This document shows positions 13,672-20,576 of a stretch of DNA of 20,911 bases, piece by piece. This DNA is from a virus. Both the position numbers and the translations under genes were made by a program. The stretch spans positions 1 through 20,911 of the IMG/VR virus record IMGVR_UViG_3300030098_005045; one strand, given 5' to 3'. The first letter of the stretch is position 1. Each line of letters begins with the position of its first letter. The notes below the pieces were generated by a model. It ran no database searches. It was not told the origin of the DNA and saw only the letters and a list, made by a program, of their open reading frames with translations.

Positions 13672-13794
13672 TCAATCTTTTTTTTCATCATTTTTACACT
13701 TACAAACTTCTTTATTTTCATCAGAAGGTTCACAATTAGAACCCTCAGGACAATCAGTTTTAATAGTAGTTTCTGTATCGTATTCTTTATCCAT
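13672..13794 (-). CDS. Micro-gene: acidic Cys-rich 40-residue protein
   Basis: Reads MDKEYDTETTIKTDCPEGSN, then CEPSDENKEVCKCKNDEKKD. Four cysteines (15, 21, 31, 33) are arranged Cx5C...CxC, with many acidic residues. The composition and codons are those of the neighbouring genes. The competing longer frame in the same place (start 13826) reads as a Lys/Leu/Met run with codons (CTG, AGG, GTC) unlike the rest of the window. The gene stops 32 bases before the 681-residue gene. It could bind zinc or form disulfides; no family recognised. Confidence 0.5.
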   Translation of the reverse strand: MDKEYDTETTIKTDCPEGSNCEPSDENKEVCKCKNDEKKD

Positions 13795-13817
13795 TTTTTT
13801 ATTTTTTTTATCATTTT

Positions 13818-14050
13818 GGTTAACATAATATTTTATTTTTTTTGATTTTTTTTAAAGCTGGTTAACATAATATTTATTATAAGACAGCCCTAATTCCAAT
13901 CTGTTATTTGACAAACTCGACTCAAGCTATATATTTATACTAAAAAGCGTATAAAGTTCAAATATGGAGCTCTTTTTAGCTTTAAATTGAGTTTTGTCTT
14001 TATTGTACTATTTCTTTAATATCTCTATTTTTTTGGTTAACATAATGTTT
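13818..14050. repeat. Three copies of a 16-bp direct repeat in a non-coding segment
   Basis: GGTTAACATAATATTT is present at 13818-13833 and, identically, at 13860-13875. A third copy at 14035-14050 has one change (A to G). On the minus strand each reads ATGTTAACC after an A/T-rich lead. The spacing is 42 and 175 bp. The segment 13795-14052 is the longest non-coding stretch in the late unit and separates the head-tail adaptor from the Cys-rich micro-gene and the 681-residue tail gene. The repeats could be operators, promoter elements or scars of duplication; none of these is shown. Confidence 0.75.
13910..13998 (-). other. Large imperfect stem-loop between tail genes
   Basis: Between the second and third 16-bp repeats the sequence folds back on itself. 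CTAAAAAG (13940-13947) pairs exactly with CTTTTTAG (13972-13979). Outside it, CTCAA (13921-13925) pairs with TTGAG (13987-13991), and GACAAA (13910-13915) with TTTGTC (13993-13998), with small bulges. There is no downstream T run, so it is not a simple terminator. It may be an RNA element (processing site, stabiliser, small RNA) in the minus-strand transcript. Pairing was found by eye. Confidence 0.5.
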
Positions 14051-14052
14051 TT

Positions 14053-14367
14053 TTATACTTTTATTTTAGCTTTTAATTGAGTCCATTTTTTCCTTCCGTG
14101 GTGTAAAACTTCATCAATAAAATAATGTGCTCCGTCCCAATTAATTCTCATTTGTTGGGTCACGTCTGAGTTATATCTAATAGTGAAAATAACTACCGTT
14201 ATGTCAGTCATTCTACTTGCTTGGTCTTTTTCATTACCTGATTTATAAATTACATGAGCCCATACGTTTTTTAAAGTAGTCCATGAAATACTCATATCCC
14301 CATAAGCAGATTGAGTCTCTGTTGATTGCTCAATTGTTATCCGTCTATCTAATTGTCCTATATTCAT
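14053..14367 (-). CDS. Head-tail adaptor / joining protein (Phage_H_T_join family)
   Basis: 104 residues. The opening MNIGQLDRRITIEQSTETQS is the signature start of SPP1 gp16/HK97 gp9-type head-tail joining proteins. It is followed by SWTTLKNVWAHVIYKSGNEK, VVIFTIRYNSDVTQQMRI, and the closing NWDGAHYFIDEVLHHGRKKW strand set. Length and pattern fit the family, which seals the connector below the portal and links head to tail. In related phages it lies between the connector and the gp10-like gene. Here it follows the tape measure gene, two bases after it, so it is displaced. The family assignment is secure; its use in the virion is inferred. Confidence 0.85.
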   Translation of the reverse strand: MNIGQLDRRITIEQSTETQSAYGDMSISWTTLKNVWAHVIYKSGNEKDQASRMTDITVVIFTIRYNSDVTQQMRINWDGAHYFIDEVLHHGRKKWTQLKAKIKV

Positions 14368-14369
14368 AA

Positions 14370-17300
14370 TTAACTATTTATTCCTCTTACTCGAGTTTTA
14401 TTTTGTCTTGCTCTATCTGATACTAATACAATATCGTCTCCTGAAATTTTACCAACAACGTTAACCGTATTATCTCCCATCATGTTACCTAATTTATCTA
14501 ATGGAATAACAGCTTCTGCTCCTGCTTCACCAATTAATGCAGTAGTGGGACCTGTAACAATACCACCTTGAGCCATTGCTGGAATAGGTGTTGACATTAT
14601 TAATGCAATTTGAGCCAATCCTAATCCCCCTATAATTCCTGCAAGTGGAATACCTGGAGGACCTAAAGCTAAAGCTGAACTAACACCAGAAGCTGTATTT
14701 ATAATAGCTGATGCTACTGACATAGCTTTATCTGCAATAGCTTGTTTTCTTTTTTGTTGGTTCATTTTGTCAGCAAACTTTTCTTGAACACTTGACATGT
14801 TGTCGTCATGGGCTTCTTGAAGTTCTTGCATTTTTTCATCCTTCATTTGTTGGTTCATAGTAGAACCTTCTATATCCTCCATTTGTCTTTGGAATTCTTT
14901 CTCTAAAGCTTCTTCTTCTGCAGCTTGTTCGTTTTCAATTTGTTGCATTTTCATTTCGAAATATTGAGAAAAAACAGCTCCAACACTTGATAATATTTGG
15001 CCTGCTGTGTCAGCAAATTTTTGTAATCCTTTTGACATTCTTTCTGTAGTAGTTTCAGACTCTTTCCCTAATCTCTTATATTCATCTATTAAATCTTTTA
15101 AAGCTCCTTCCGCTGGGTCAAACCCTTGTGAAATTAAAGCATCTATTTCTGTTTTTAAATTATCTTGTCTCGCTCCTATTTCATCAAACTCTACACCCAT
15201 TTTTGCATAAGCTTTAGCTTTATTTGCAATAATTTGGCTTTCACTTGTTTGTGCTGTATTAAGAGATAAATATTGTTGTTCTAATTTTTTTACTAATTGA
15301 CTATTTTCCCCGTATAATGGAATCAATCTTTCAATCTCTGCTTTTATTAATTTTTGTTTTTCTGCATTAGCATCATATTCTTCACCTAACCTCGACTTAG
15401 AAACAGCTAAATCATCTACAGCAGCTAAATTATCAAGAAACGCTTGATGTGCTTCTCGTGATTTTTTTTCTTCGTCACTCAGTGCTTTATTTTGTTCCCC
15501 TGTTACTTTATTTAAATTTTCTTTCTCTTTAGTTAAATCAATAGTTGAACCTTTTATATCATCTAAATTTTTAGTTGATGTTTCAAAACTTTCATTTAAA
15601 TCATCATTACTTGTTTTCACAGAAGAGTTTTGGTTGGGTATATCACCTAAACTATCTTTATAAGTGCTAATACTTGTTCTTAAATTATTTACTTTATTTG
15701 TTAATTTTTCAAGACCTAATTTCTCGACAAGCTTACCCATCCCTTTAAGAATCAATAAAATACCTGATAAAAAGAATTCAACTACTCCATCGAATATTTT
15801 CTTAAAAGTTGTTTTAATACTGTTCCAGACTTTATCCCAATTACCTGTAAATATATCAACAAAAAAGTTTAATATTTTTAATATAAGATTAAGAGCTCTT
15901 TGAATAATACTACCAACTGTATTAAATACTTTCCCTACTATATCCATAACGAAAGGTCCTATTTTCGCCCAAACCGCTGCTATAAATTCACCCGCGGCTC
16001 CTACTACTTTTGCTACCACATCCATTGTTGTTACCACAATTTGTTTTATAGTATCAAACATTTTAGAACCATCACCTTCAGTAAAATATGTTCTTATCTT
16101 ATCCCAGTTTTTTACAATTGCCACAGCTGCTACAGCTAAAGCTCCTACAACTAATCCTACTGGACCTAACAGAGCACTCATAGCTGTTCCTATTGCAGGT
16201 AATACACTTATTATAGAACCTAAAGCCACTAACAAAGGACCGGCTGCTGCAACTAATAACCCTACTTTAACAATAATATCTTTTGTTTGAGGAGATAATG
16301 CTGTAAACTTTTCAGCTAATGCTTGAAATTTCGCTACCATTTGTAATACTACTGGTAATAAAGCTTCTCCTAATTGAATTCCAACTACTTTAAGTTGTGC
16401 TAATAATTGTTGAAATTGAAATCCTGGGCCTTGAGCTGTTTCATCAAAAGCATCATTAACAAAACCTTGAGTCTCTTGCATATCATCTAAAACATTAGTA
16501 TATGTTTCGGTCTGATTCCCTAATACACCTAAAACCCCTTTAATAGCATTACCTTTACTGAAAAATTCAGTCATTGGTATCCCTTGAGCTTGAAATGCTT
16601 CTTGTAGATGCATTAAGGTTCCTTGTAATCCTTTTTCTGATAACATTTCCCTCACACTCTCTCCAGTTAACCCTATTTTATTTAATGCTTTTTCCCCTTT
16701 AGGTGTTACTTTAGCAAATGACATCATCACAGCATTTACCCCAGTCATAGCTAAATTAGCATCACCTGTAGTTTTAGTATATGTTGCTATAAAAGCTCCT
16801 AACTCATCTATTTCAACCGATAAAGAAGATGATAATCCCATTAAACTACCTAAGCCGTCAGCTAATTCATCGGCTTCAAACATACCTGTTTTTACCATTT
16901 TACCGAAAGTATCTAATGAATCTGCTGCTGTTAAATTGGCTTCACCATAAGCATTTTGAGCTGCTGCTGCAAATTTAGCTAATGAAGTTTGGTCCCCTAA
17001 TCCTGCTGTATTAGCTTTTGCTACAGCTGTTAAAGTTTCTATAGCATTTGCTCCTTCTAAACCGGCTGATGTTAAGAAAAACAATCCATCAGCTAAAGCA
17101 ACTGGCGACTGTGCTGTTTCTCCAGCTAAATCTAAAATTTCATCTTTAAAGTTTTCTACTTCTCCTTTTGACACACCAACCAAAGTGTTAATTTTTCGCA
17201 TAGAAGTATCGAAGTCAGTAGCCATTTTAACAGAAGCTACCCCCACTAAACCTAATGGCATAGTTAAGTTTCGAGTCATCCCTCTCCCAACTTTTGTCAT

Positions 17301-17405
17301 TTGGCCACCTAATCTTTTAAAAGACTTTTGAGCCATTTGCATTTTGGTTCTAAAATCTTTAATATTAGCCGTCAAAAAAACCGATACACTTCCTAAACCT
17401 GCCAT
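14370..17405 (-). CDS. Tape measure protein, 1011 aa
   Basis: 1011 residues with the TP901-type tape measure domain. The start (LGSVSVFLTANIKDF, AQKSFKRLGGQMTKVGRGMT) and MATDFDTSMRKINTLVGVSK are the family hallmark, followed by the LADGLFFLTSAGLEG segment. A hydrophobic stretch is at about 375-435 and coiled-coil sequence runs from about 580 to 895, strongest at 812-895. Two related units of about 46 residues (671-716 and 734-779) lie in it. A small Ala/Gly/Ile/Pro-rich hydrophobic zone at 905-945 and the C-terminal GGIVTGPTTALIGEAGAEA VIPL motif follow. It sets tail length and may help DNA cross the host membrane; by the usual 1.5 angstrom per residue rule the tail would be near 150 nm. The gene follows the frameshifted chaperone, as expected. 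Confidence 0.92.
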   Translation of the reverse strand: MAGLGSVSVFLTANIKDFRTKMQMAQKSFKRLGGQMTKVGRGMTRNLTMPLGLVGVASVKMATDFDTSMRKINTLVGVSKGEVENFKDEILDLAGETAQSPVALADGLFFLTSAGLEGANAIETLTAVAKANTAGLGDQTSLAKFAAAAQNAYGEANLTAADSLDTFGKMVKTGMFEADELADGLGSLMGLSSSLSVEIDELGAFIATYTKTTGDANLAMTGVNAVMMSFAKVTPKGEKALNKIGLTGESVREMLSEKGLQGTLMHLQEAFQAQGIPMTEFFSKGNAIKGVLGVLGNQTETYTNVLDDMQETQGFVNDAFDETAQGPGFQFQQLLAQLKVVGIQLGEALLPVVLQMVAKFQALAEKFTALSPQTKDIIVKVGLLVAAAGPLLVALGSIISVLPAIGTAMSALLGPVGLVVGALAVAAVAIVKNWDKIRTYFTEGDGSKMFDTIKQIVVTTMDVVAKVVGAAGEFIAAVWAKIGPFVMDIVGKVFNTVGSIIQRALNLILKILNFFVDIFTGNWDKVWNSIKTTFKKIFDGVVEFFLSGILLILKGMGKLVEKLGLEKLTNKVNNLRTSISTYKDSLGDIPNQNSSVKTSNDDLNESFETSTKNLDDIKGSTIDLTKEKENLNKVTGEQNKALSDEEKKSREAHQAFLDNLAAVDDLAVSKSRLGEEYDANAEKQKLIKAEIERLIPLYGENSQLVKKLEQQYLSLNTAQTSESQIIANKAKAYAKMGVEFDEIGARQDNLKTEIDALISQGFDPAEGALKDLIDEYKRLGKESETTTERMSKGLQKFADTAGQILSSVGAVFSQYFEMKMQQIENEQAAEEEALEKEFQRQMEDIEGSTMNQQMKDEKMQELQEAHDDNMSSVQEKFADKMNQQKRKQAIADKAMSVASAIINTASGVSSALALGPPGIPLAGIIGGLGLAQIALIMSTPIPAMAQGGIVTGPTTALIGEAGAEAVIPLDKLGNMMGDNTVNVVGKISGDDIVLVSDRARQNKTRVRGINS

Positions 17406-17408
17406 AAT

Positions 17409-17771
17409 TTATTTTTTTCTTTTACTTATTGCTGAGTATTTTTTATTTAAATATTCTGCATGTTTTTTTCTTTTTACTAATTCATCTTTGCTTAATTTCT
17501 TGCTTTCTCCTTTTTCCCATGGAAACCTAATTAAGTCTTTAGGTTTTATCCTTTTACCTTTTTTCATATGAGGTTGCAATATCATCATTCCCAACCATCT
17601 TGTTCTTTCCCAATCCATCTTTTCTTTCTGGTCAAAAAAGTCCCAAAAGCCATCTAACTTATAGTAAAACACTCTTGGGCTCATATTCCAAAATTCATCT
17701 TCATTTAAACCAAGGGTCCCAAAAGCTATTTTGTATAAGTCTTCCCATTCAAGGGGAGCTTGGCGTTTTAC
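17409..17771 (-). CDS. Frameshift extension of the tail assembly chaperone (gpT-like part)
   Basis: A 120-residue extension read only after a -1 frameshift at 17771-17777. It starts VKRQAPLEWEDLYKIAFGTL, continues GLNEDEFWNMSPRVFYYKL and ends in a Lys-rich KYSAISKRKK tail. The EFWNMSPRVF motif is the conserved part of the tail chaperone extension in many siphoviruses. A Met at 17684 (MSPRVF...) would give an independent 91-residue frame, but it lies inside this conserved motif, so free initiation there is unlikely. The full fusion, 17409-18094, would be 228 residues. Like lambda gpGT it should bind both the tape measure and the major tail protein. Confidence 0.8.
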   Translation of the reverse strand, partial: VKRQAPLEWEDLYKIAFGTLGLNEDEFWNMSPRVFYYKLDGFWDFFDQKEKMDWERTRWLGMMILQPHMKKGKRIKPKDLIRFPWEKGESKKLSKDELVKRKKHAEYLNKKYSAISKRKK

Positions 17772-18094
17772 TTTTTTGCAGCTTTTTCTTTTTTTGGTTG
17801 TGCTTGAAACTTAGTAAAAACATCCAAAGCTTTTGGTAATAATTCTTGGTCCATATCCATTGCATCCCCAATTTCTGGTTTGGTTAAATTAAAATCAACA
17901 CCTGCTGCTCTTGCTCCATCTTTTAGCCCTACCCATATTAATGTTAAAGCTTGGTTTAAATCTAAATTTTTCTCTAACAAACCTAATTCACTTAATTTTA
18001 TATCGCACTCTTTACAAAACTGGCCTAAAGCCCAAAACCCAAATTTAATAGGTCTATCTTTACCAGCAACTTTTATTATTTCATATTTTAGCAT
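17768..18094 (-). CDS. Tail assembly chaperone (gpG-like)
   Basis: 108 residues. MLKYEIIKVAGKDRPIKFGF, then WALGQFCKECDIKLSELGLL, then LTLIWVGLKDGARAAGVDF match the N-terminal domain of phage tail assembly chaperones. The C-terminus is a Lys-rich tail, QAQPKKEKAAKK, whose last codons form the slippery heptamer. The stop TAA is immediately after it (17768-17770). It lies directly upstream of the tape measure gene, as in lambda (G, GT, H). The shorter product is made by normal termination and the longer one by the -1 shift; the ratio is usually set by the slip site. Confidence 0.85.
   Translation of the reverse strand: MLKYEIIKVAGKDRPIKFGFWALGQFCKECDIKLSELGLLEKNLDLNQALTLIWVGLKDGARAAGVDFNLTKPEIGDAMDMDQELLPKALDVFTKFQAQPKKEKAAKK
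17771..17777 (-). promoter_or_regulatory. Programmed -1 ribosomal frameshift site
   Basis: The minus-strand heptamer A AAA AAG lies in the zero frame as gcA AAA AAG and is followed by the TAA of the chaperone. This is one of the most efficient bacterial slippery sequences, as in E. coli dnaX. A slip of one base enters the downstream frame (17409-17771), which carries the conserved chaperone extension. A second candidate, A AAA AAA, lies 18 bases upstream (17789-17795). A stem downstream is possible (CCAAG with CTTGG) but weak by eye. Confidence 0.8.
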
Positions 18095-18129
18095 AATTAT
18101 CTTTTTTTGTTAATATTTGTTTAAATAAA

Positions 18130-18153
18130 TAGAGGGAAGAAAACTCCCCCCTA
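18130..18153 (-). terminator. Hairpin terminator after the major tail protein gene
   Basis: Minus-strand stem of ten pairs, TAGGGGGGAG and CTTCCCTCTA, with a TTTT loop. Two G:U pairs form in minus-strand RNA only; the plus strand would have A:C mismatches. It lies 13 bases after the major tail protein stop. The tail TTTATTTAAAC is only a weak U-tract, so partial read-through to the chaperone and tape measure genes is expected. The design resembles the terminator at 6202-6233. Confidence 0.75.
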
Positions 18154-18165
18154 TATTATTTGTTC

Positions 18166-18588
18166 TTAGTGAGTTGATGAACTTAATTCACCGGCTCCTT
18201 GAAAAGAAGCTGAGTATGTCATAGAATCCTCCATTGGAGCATCTGCAGACAAACTTGTTAATAACGCTGTACCTGACCAAACTAAATCTCCAGTTACTGG
18301 AGTTGCTTGAACAAATTTTAGTGTTACCGATGTTCTATTTTGATATAAAGCCCATAAAGAAGCTATATTACCTGTTGCAAAAGTTAATAAACCTTCGACA
18401 TCAGCAGACCAACTTCTCTGGCCATATAATGCATCTGCCCATCCAGCAGAAGCTTTATTAGAAGTGTCTCTCGTTTCTAAACTTAACGATAAAGAAGCTG
18501 ATGTTGATGTTGCCACCGTTACATATCCAGCCCCAGAATCATATTGTACAACGAAATCAGTTCCATTTATACTTGTAGTTGTTGCCAT
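18166..18588 (-). CDS. Major tail protein (TP901-1-type tube protein)
   Basis: 140 residues matching the TP901-1-type tail tube family: GTDFVVQYDSGAGYVTVATS, then LSLSLETRDTSNKASAGWAD, LYGQRSWSADVEGLLTF, SVTLKFVQATPVTG and the closing DSMTYSASFQGAGEL. The ETRDTSNK...W motif is characteristic. These proteins stack as hexamers to build the tail tube through which DNA passes. No extra Ig-like domain is present. It lies between the small gene at 18612 and the tail assembly chaperone, and is followed by a hairpin that would raise its transcript level over downstream genes, consistent with a protein needed in many copies. Confidence 0.88.
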   Translation of the reverse strand: MATTTSINGTDFVVQYDSGAGYVTVATSTSASLSLSLETRDTSNKASAGWADALYGQRSWSADVEGLLTFATGNIASLWALYQNRTSVTLKFVQATPVTGDLVWSGTALLTSLSADAPMEDSMTYSASFQGAGELSSSTH

Positions 18589-18611
18589 CTTTTGTATTAT
18601 TTAAATAATTA

Positions 18612-18803
18612 TTAATTCTTTTTAAATTCTCTTTTTACTTTTTTTTCTTCTTTTTTTGATTTGTACACTTTACCATCTCCTGCTTTTATGATATTTGCAT
18701 ATGTTAACTCTCCAATATCTGCTGGTACCGACAAGACTGTTCCTGCTTTCCAGTTATTGTATTCGTCGAATTTAACATCATTTATTAATTCCAATTTTTT
18801 CAT
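18612..18803 (-). CDS. Small virion-region protein, 63 aa
   Basis: Reads MKKLELINDVKFDEYNNWKA, then GTVLSVPADIGELTYANII, and ends in a very basic tail (KSKKEEKKVKREFKKN). The first 45 residues form a small beta unit with the pattern strand, turn, xAGTVLxVP, short helix, Gly. The gene at 20377-20562 has a similar pattern. Such proteins are common next to head and tail genes and have no established role. Located between the tail terminator and major tail protein genes. Confidence 0.7.
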   Translation of the reverse strand: MKKLELINDVKFDEYNNWKAGTVLSVPADIGELTYANIIKAGDGKVYKSKKEEKKVKREFKKN

Positions 18804-18814
18804 ATTTCAATTTT

Positions 18815-19243
18815 TTAAACATTATTAATTCTAAAATTAAAGTCCATTGCTCTACCATATATTCCATTATTACCTCCATCTTTTTCAAATTCATCTGCTG
18901 AAGTTATATAATCTACAGATTGGACTTTTATTGTATTTGCTGTTCCTGAATATCGATTTATTGTAGACATTACAGCAGCTGCTATAGTTTCTAACTCGCT
19001 ATATTCTTGGCTATATATATTTATTTGTATTCTAAAAGAATCTATCAAAGCATCGCCTCCCGCTGATATATCTTTATCTGCTTTTGGTTCTACTGATAAT
19101 ATATCATAAGTAATATAAGGGAAACTTCTTGCTCCTGACTGTTTTGCATTAATTATCATTGGCATTATCCTTGTTCCAACATTACTACTAATAGTTGAAT
19201 CATTTGATAATAAATTAAATATTGCTTTCCCTATTGCTGCCAT
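18815..19243 (-). CDS. Tail terminator / tail completion protein (DUF3168-like)
   Basis: 142 residues. IGKAIFNLLSNDSTISSNVG, then GTRIMPMIINAKQ, FPYITYDILSVEPKADKD and the long strand DSFRIQINIYSQEYSELETI, ending GRAMDFNFRINNV, fit the DUF3168 family (lambda gpU/HK97 gp17-like). These form the hexameric ring that ends tail growth and docks the tail to the head. Full length. The ATG overlaps the stop of the gp10-like gene, and the order (connector, gp10-like, terminator, tube) is standard. Confidence 0.85.
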   Translation of the reverse strand: MAAIGKAIFNLLSNDSTISSNVGTRIMPMIINAKQSGARSFPYITYDILSVEPKADKDISAGGDALIDSFRIQINIYSQEYSELETIAAAVMSTINRYSGTANTIKVQSVDYITSADEFEKDGGNNGIYGRAMDFNFRINNV

Positions 19244-19773
19244 TATCCAAATATTGTATATCTACCTTGTTTTAAATATCTTTTTTGAGCTCTACTAATC
19301 ATTGTAATTGCTTTTTTTGTTATTTCTGGTTTTACTTTAAGTTTATTTTCTTCATACGATTTACGCATAAAACCATAACCTGGAAAAGAACCAAACATTC
19401 CCCACTCAACACCAACCGCATATTTTTGTACATTTGGGAACTTTTTAACTATTGACCTTTTAGAACCAGCTTTAGCTACAACTGTTACCCGGTCTTTACC
19501 AAGTGCTCTTAAAACTTGAACACTTATACTATCCGTTAAAGCTTGATTTTCTTTTTTTTCTTGCTGCCCTGTTTCTCCTTTCTTTACAGAACTATTTAAA
19601 TTTCTTTGAGCAGATTTAACAAAATCTTTCGCGGAAGCTCTTAATATCATTATTAAAAACTTTCTTTTAAAAGCTTCTGGTAATTTTTTTAAAAATAAAT
19701 TTACATCATCTATATTATGTAAATCAGCTTTTAATAAACCTTTTTTAATTAATGGTTGTACTTTTCTTGCCAT
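19243..19773 (-). CDS. HK97 gp10-like head-tail protein
   Basis: 176 residues. LFLKKLPEAFKRKFLIMILR, then ASAKDFVKSAQRNLNSSVKK, the strand set LTDSISVQVLRALGKDRVTV and the C-terminal YAVGVEWGMFGSFPGYGFMR followed by a long basic helix match the HK97 gp10-like family. Members lie between the connector and tail terminator genes and help finish the neck or head-tail interface. It is somewhat longer than the usual 130-150 residues because of a charged N-terminal segment. The stop overlaps the tail terminator start. Confidence 0.82.
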   Translation of the reverse strand: MARKVQPLIKKGLLKADLHNIDDVNLFLKKLPEAFKRKFLIMILRASAKDFVKSAQRNLNSSVKKGETGQQEKKENQALTDSISVQVLRALGKDRVTVVAKAGSKRSIVKKFPNVQKYAVGVEWGMFGSFPGYGFMRKSYEENKLKVKPEITKKAITMISRAQKRYLKQGRYTIFG

Positions 19774-19775
19774 CT

Positions 19776-20387
19776 TTAAAAATTAAATAATCTATACTTT
19801 CTTAATATTGAGTCTGCTCCTTTTGGTATTTCATAAGCTATTTTGCCTACAATAACATCTTGTCTATTTTCATATAAATGGCCTATAATTAAATACATTG
19901 CGTTTAATAATTGTTTAGGAAACCCAGTAGATGAAGTTGAAGCATATCCCGCTACAAATTTAATTTCAACAGCGTTAGTTCTTTCATAAGTGGTTGGATA
20001 AGTCGTATTATAAGACTTAGTTATTCGGGCTGGTTTCCCTTTTAAGTCAGTATCATAATTTGATGAGCTCCATGTTTGTAAAGTGTTATCAGAATCATAA
20101 TATTTAATATGAGTAATAGCTGAAACCGGGTTCATTAATAATTCTATTGCTTGATTAGCTTTATATGGAAATCTATCTAAATATTGAATCCATGTTGCTG
20201 ATAACAATTGGTACCCTGTAAATTCTTCAACGTATTCTCGTGCAGAACTTATAATTGTTCCAATAAAAGCATCGTCTTCATTTGTATCTACTCTTAAAAA
20301 ATTTTTAGCTTCTGAAACAGCAATTGGCTCTGAGCTTGCTGCGGTATCTAAAACCTTGCTATATATACCGACATTTTTATAATCCAT
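19776..20387 (-). CDS. Head-tail connector protein (gp6-like)
   Basis: 203 residues. SEPIAVSEAKNFLRVDTNED, then DAFIGTIISSAREYVEEFTG and LLSATWIQYLDRFP are the hallmark of HK97 gp6/lambda gpFII-adjacent connector proteins. The rest (PVSAITHIKYYDSDN, VEIKFVAGYASTSSTGFPKQ, LLNAMYLIIGHLYENRQDVI) follows the usual family order with a strand-rich centre and a helical end. It forms the ring under the portal that prevents DNA leaking out. It starts inside the end of the 61-residue gene (11-base overlap). Confidence 0.85.
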   Translation of the reverse strand: MDYKNVGIYSKVLDTAASSEPIAVSEAKNFLRVDTNEDDAFIGTIISSAREYVEEFTGYQLLSATWIQYLDRFPYKANQAIELLMNPVSAITHIKYYDSDNTLQTWSSSNYDTDLKGKPARITKSYNTTYPTTYERTNAVEIKFVAGYASTSSTGFPKQLLNAMYLIIGHLYENRQDVIVGKIAYEIPKGADSILRKYRLFNF

Positions 20388-20562
20388 TTATTGTAGCTTT
20401 TTCTTTATTTATAACTTTTTTTTCAATTGTTCTTTTTAATGGTTTAACAAAACCCATTTTATAATATTCTATAAATTGAGATGGGGGGATAGTAATTTCC
20501 TCATTTGGAAAATAAGATTTTCCCCCTCTCTCAAATTGTTTAATAATTATGGCTTTAATCAT
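20377..20562 (-). CDS. Small hypothetical protein, 61 aa
   Basis: Reads MIKAIIIKQFERGGKSYFPN, then EEITIPPSQFIEYYKMGFVK, with a basic Lys-rich end (RTIEKKVINKEKATINGL). The first part is a small beta unit, strand, Gly-Gly turn, F-x-x-G/N-E-E-I-x-I-P, helix, similar in outline to many short phage proteins found beside the capsid gene and to the gene at 18612-18803. The end overlaps the connector gene by 11 bases. Function unknown. Confidence 0.7.
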   Translation of the reverse strand: MIKAIIIKQFERGGKSYFPNEEITIPPSQFIEYYKMGFVKPLKRTIEKKVINKEKATINGL

Positions 20563-20576
20563 TAACCTAATTATTT

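Noticed and set aside
13641-13826. 61-residue minus-strand frame, MLTKMIKKIKKWIKN...
   Set aside because: Lys/Leu/Met-rich with codons unlike neighbours, and overlaps a frame (13672-13794) of normal composition. Its tight spacing to the next gene is the only point in its favour.
17409-17684. Independent 91-residue gene starting MSPRVFYYK
   Set aside because: The Met lies inside a conserved chaperone motif that continues upstream in the same frame to the slippery site, so it is the 3' part of a frameshift product.
17789-17795. A AAA AAA as the frameshift site
   Set aside because: Also in phase and slippery, but lies further upstream; A AAA AAG next to the stop is the stronger candidate. Not excluded.
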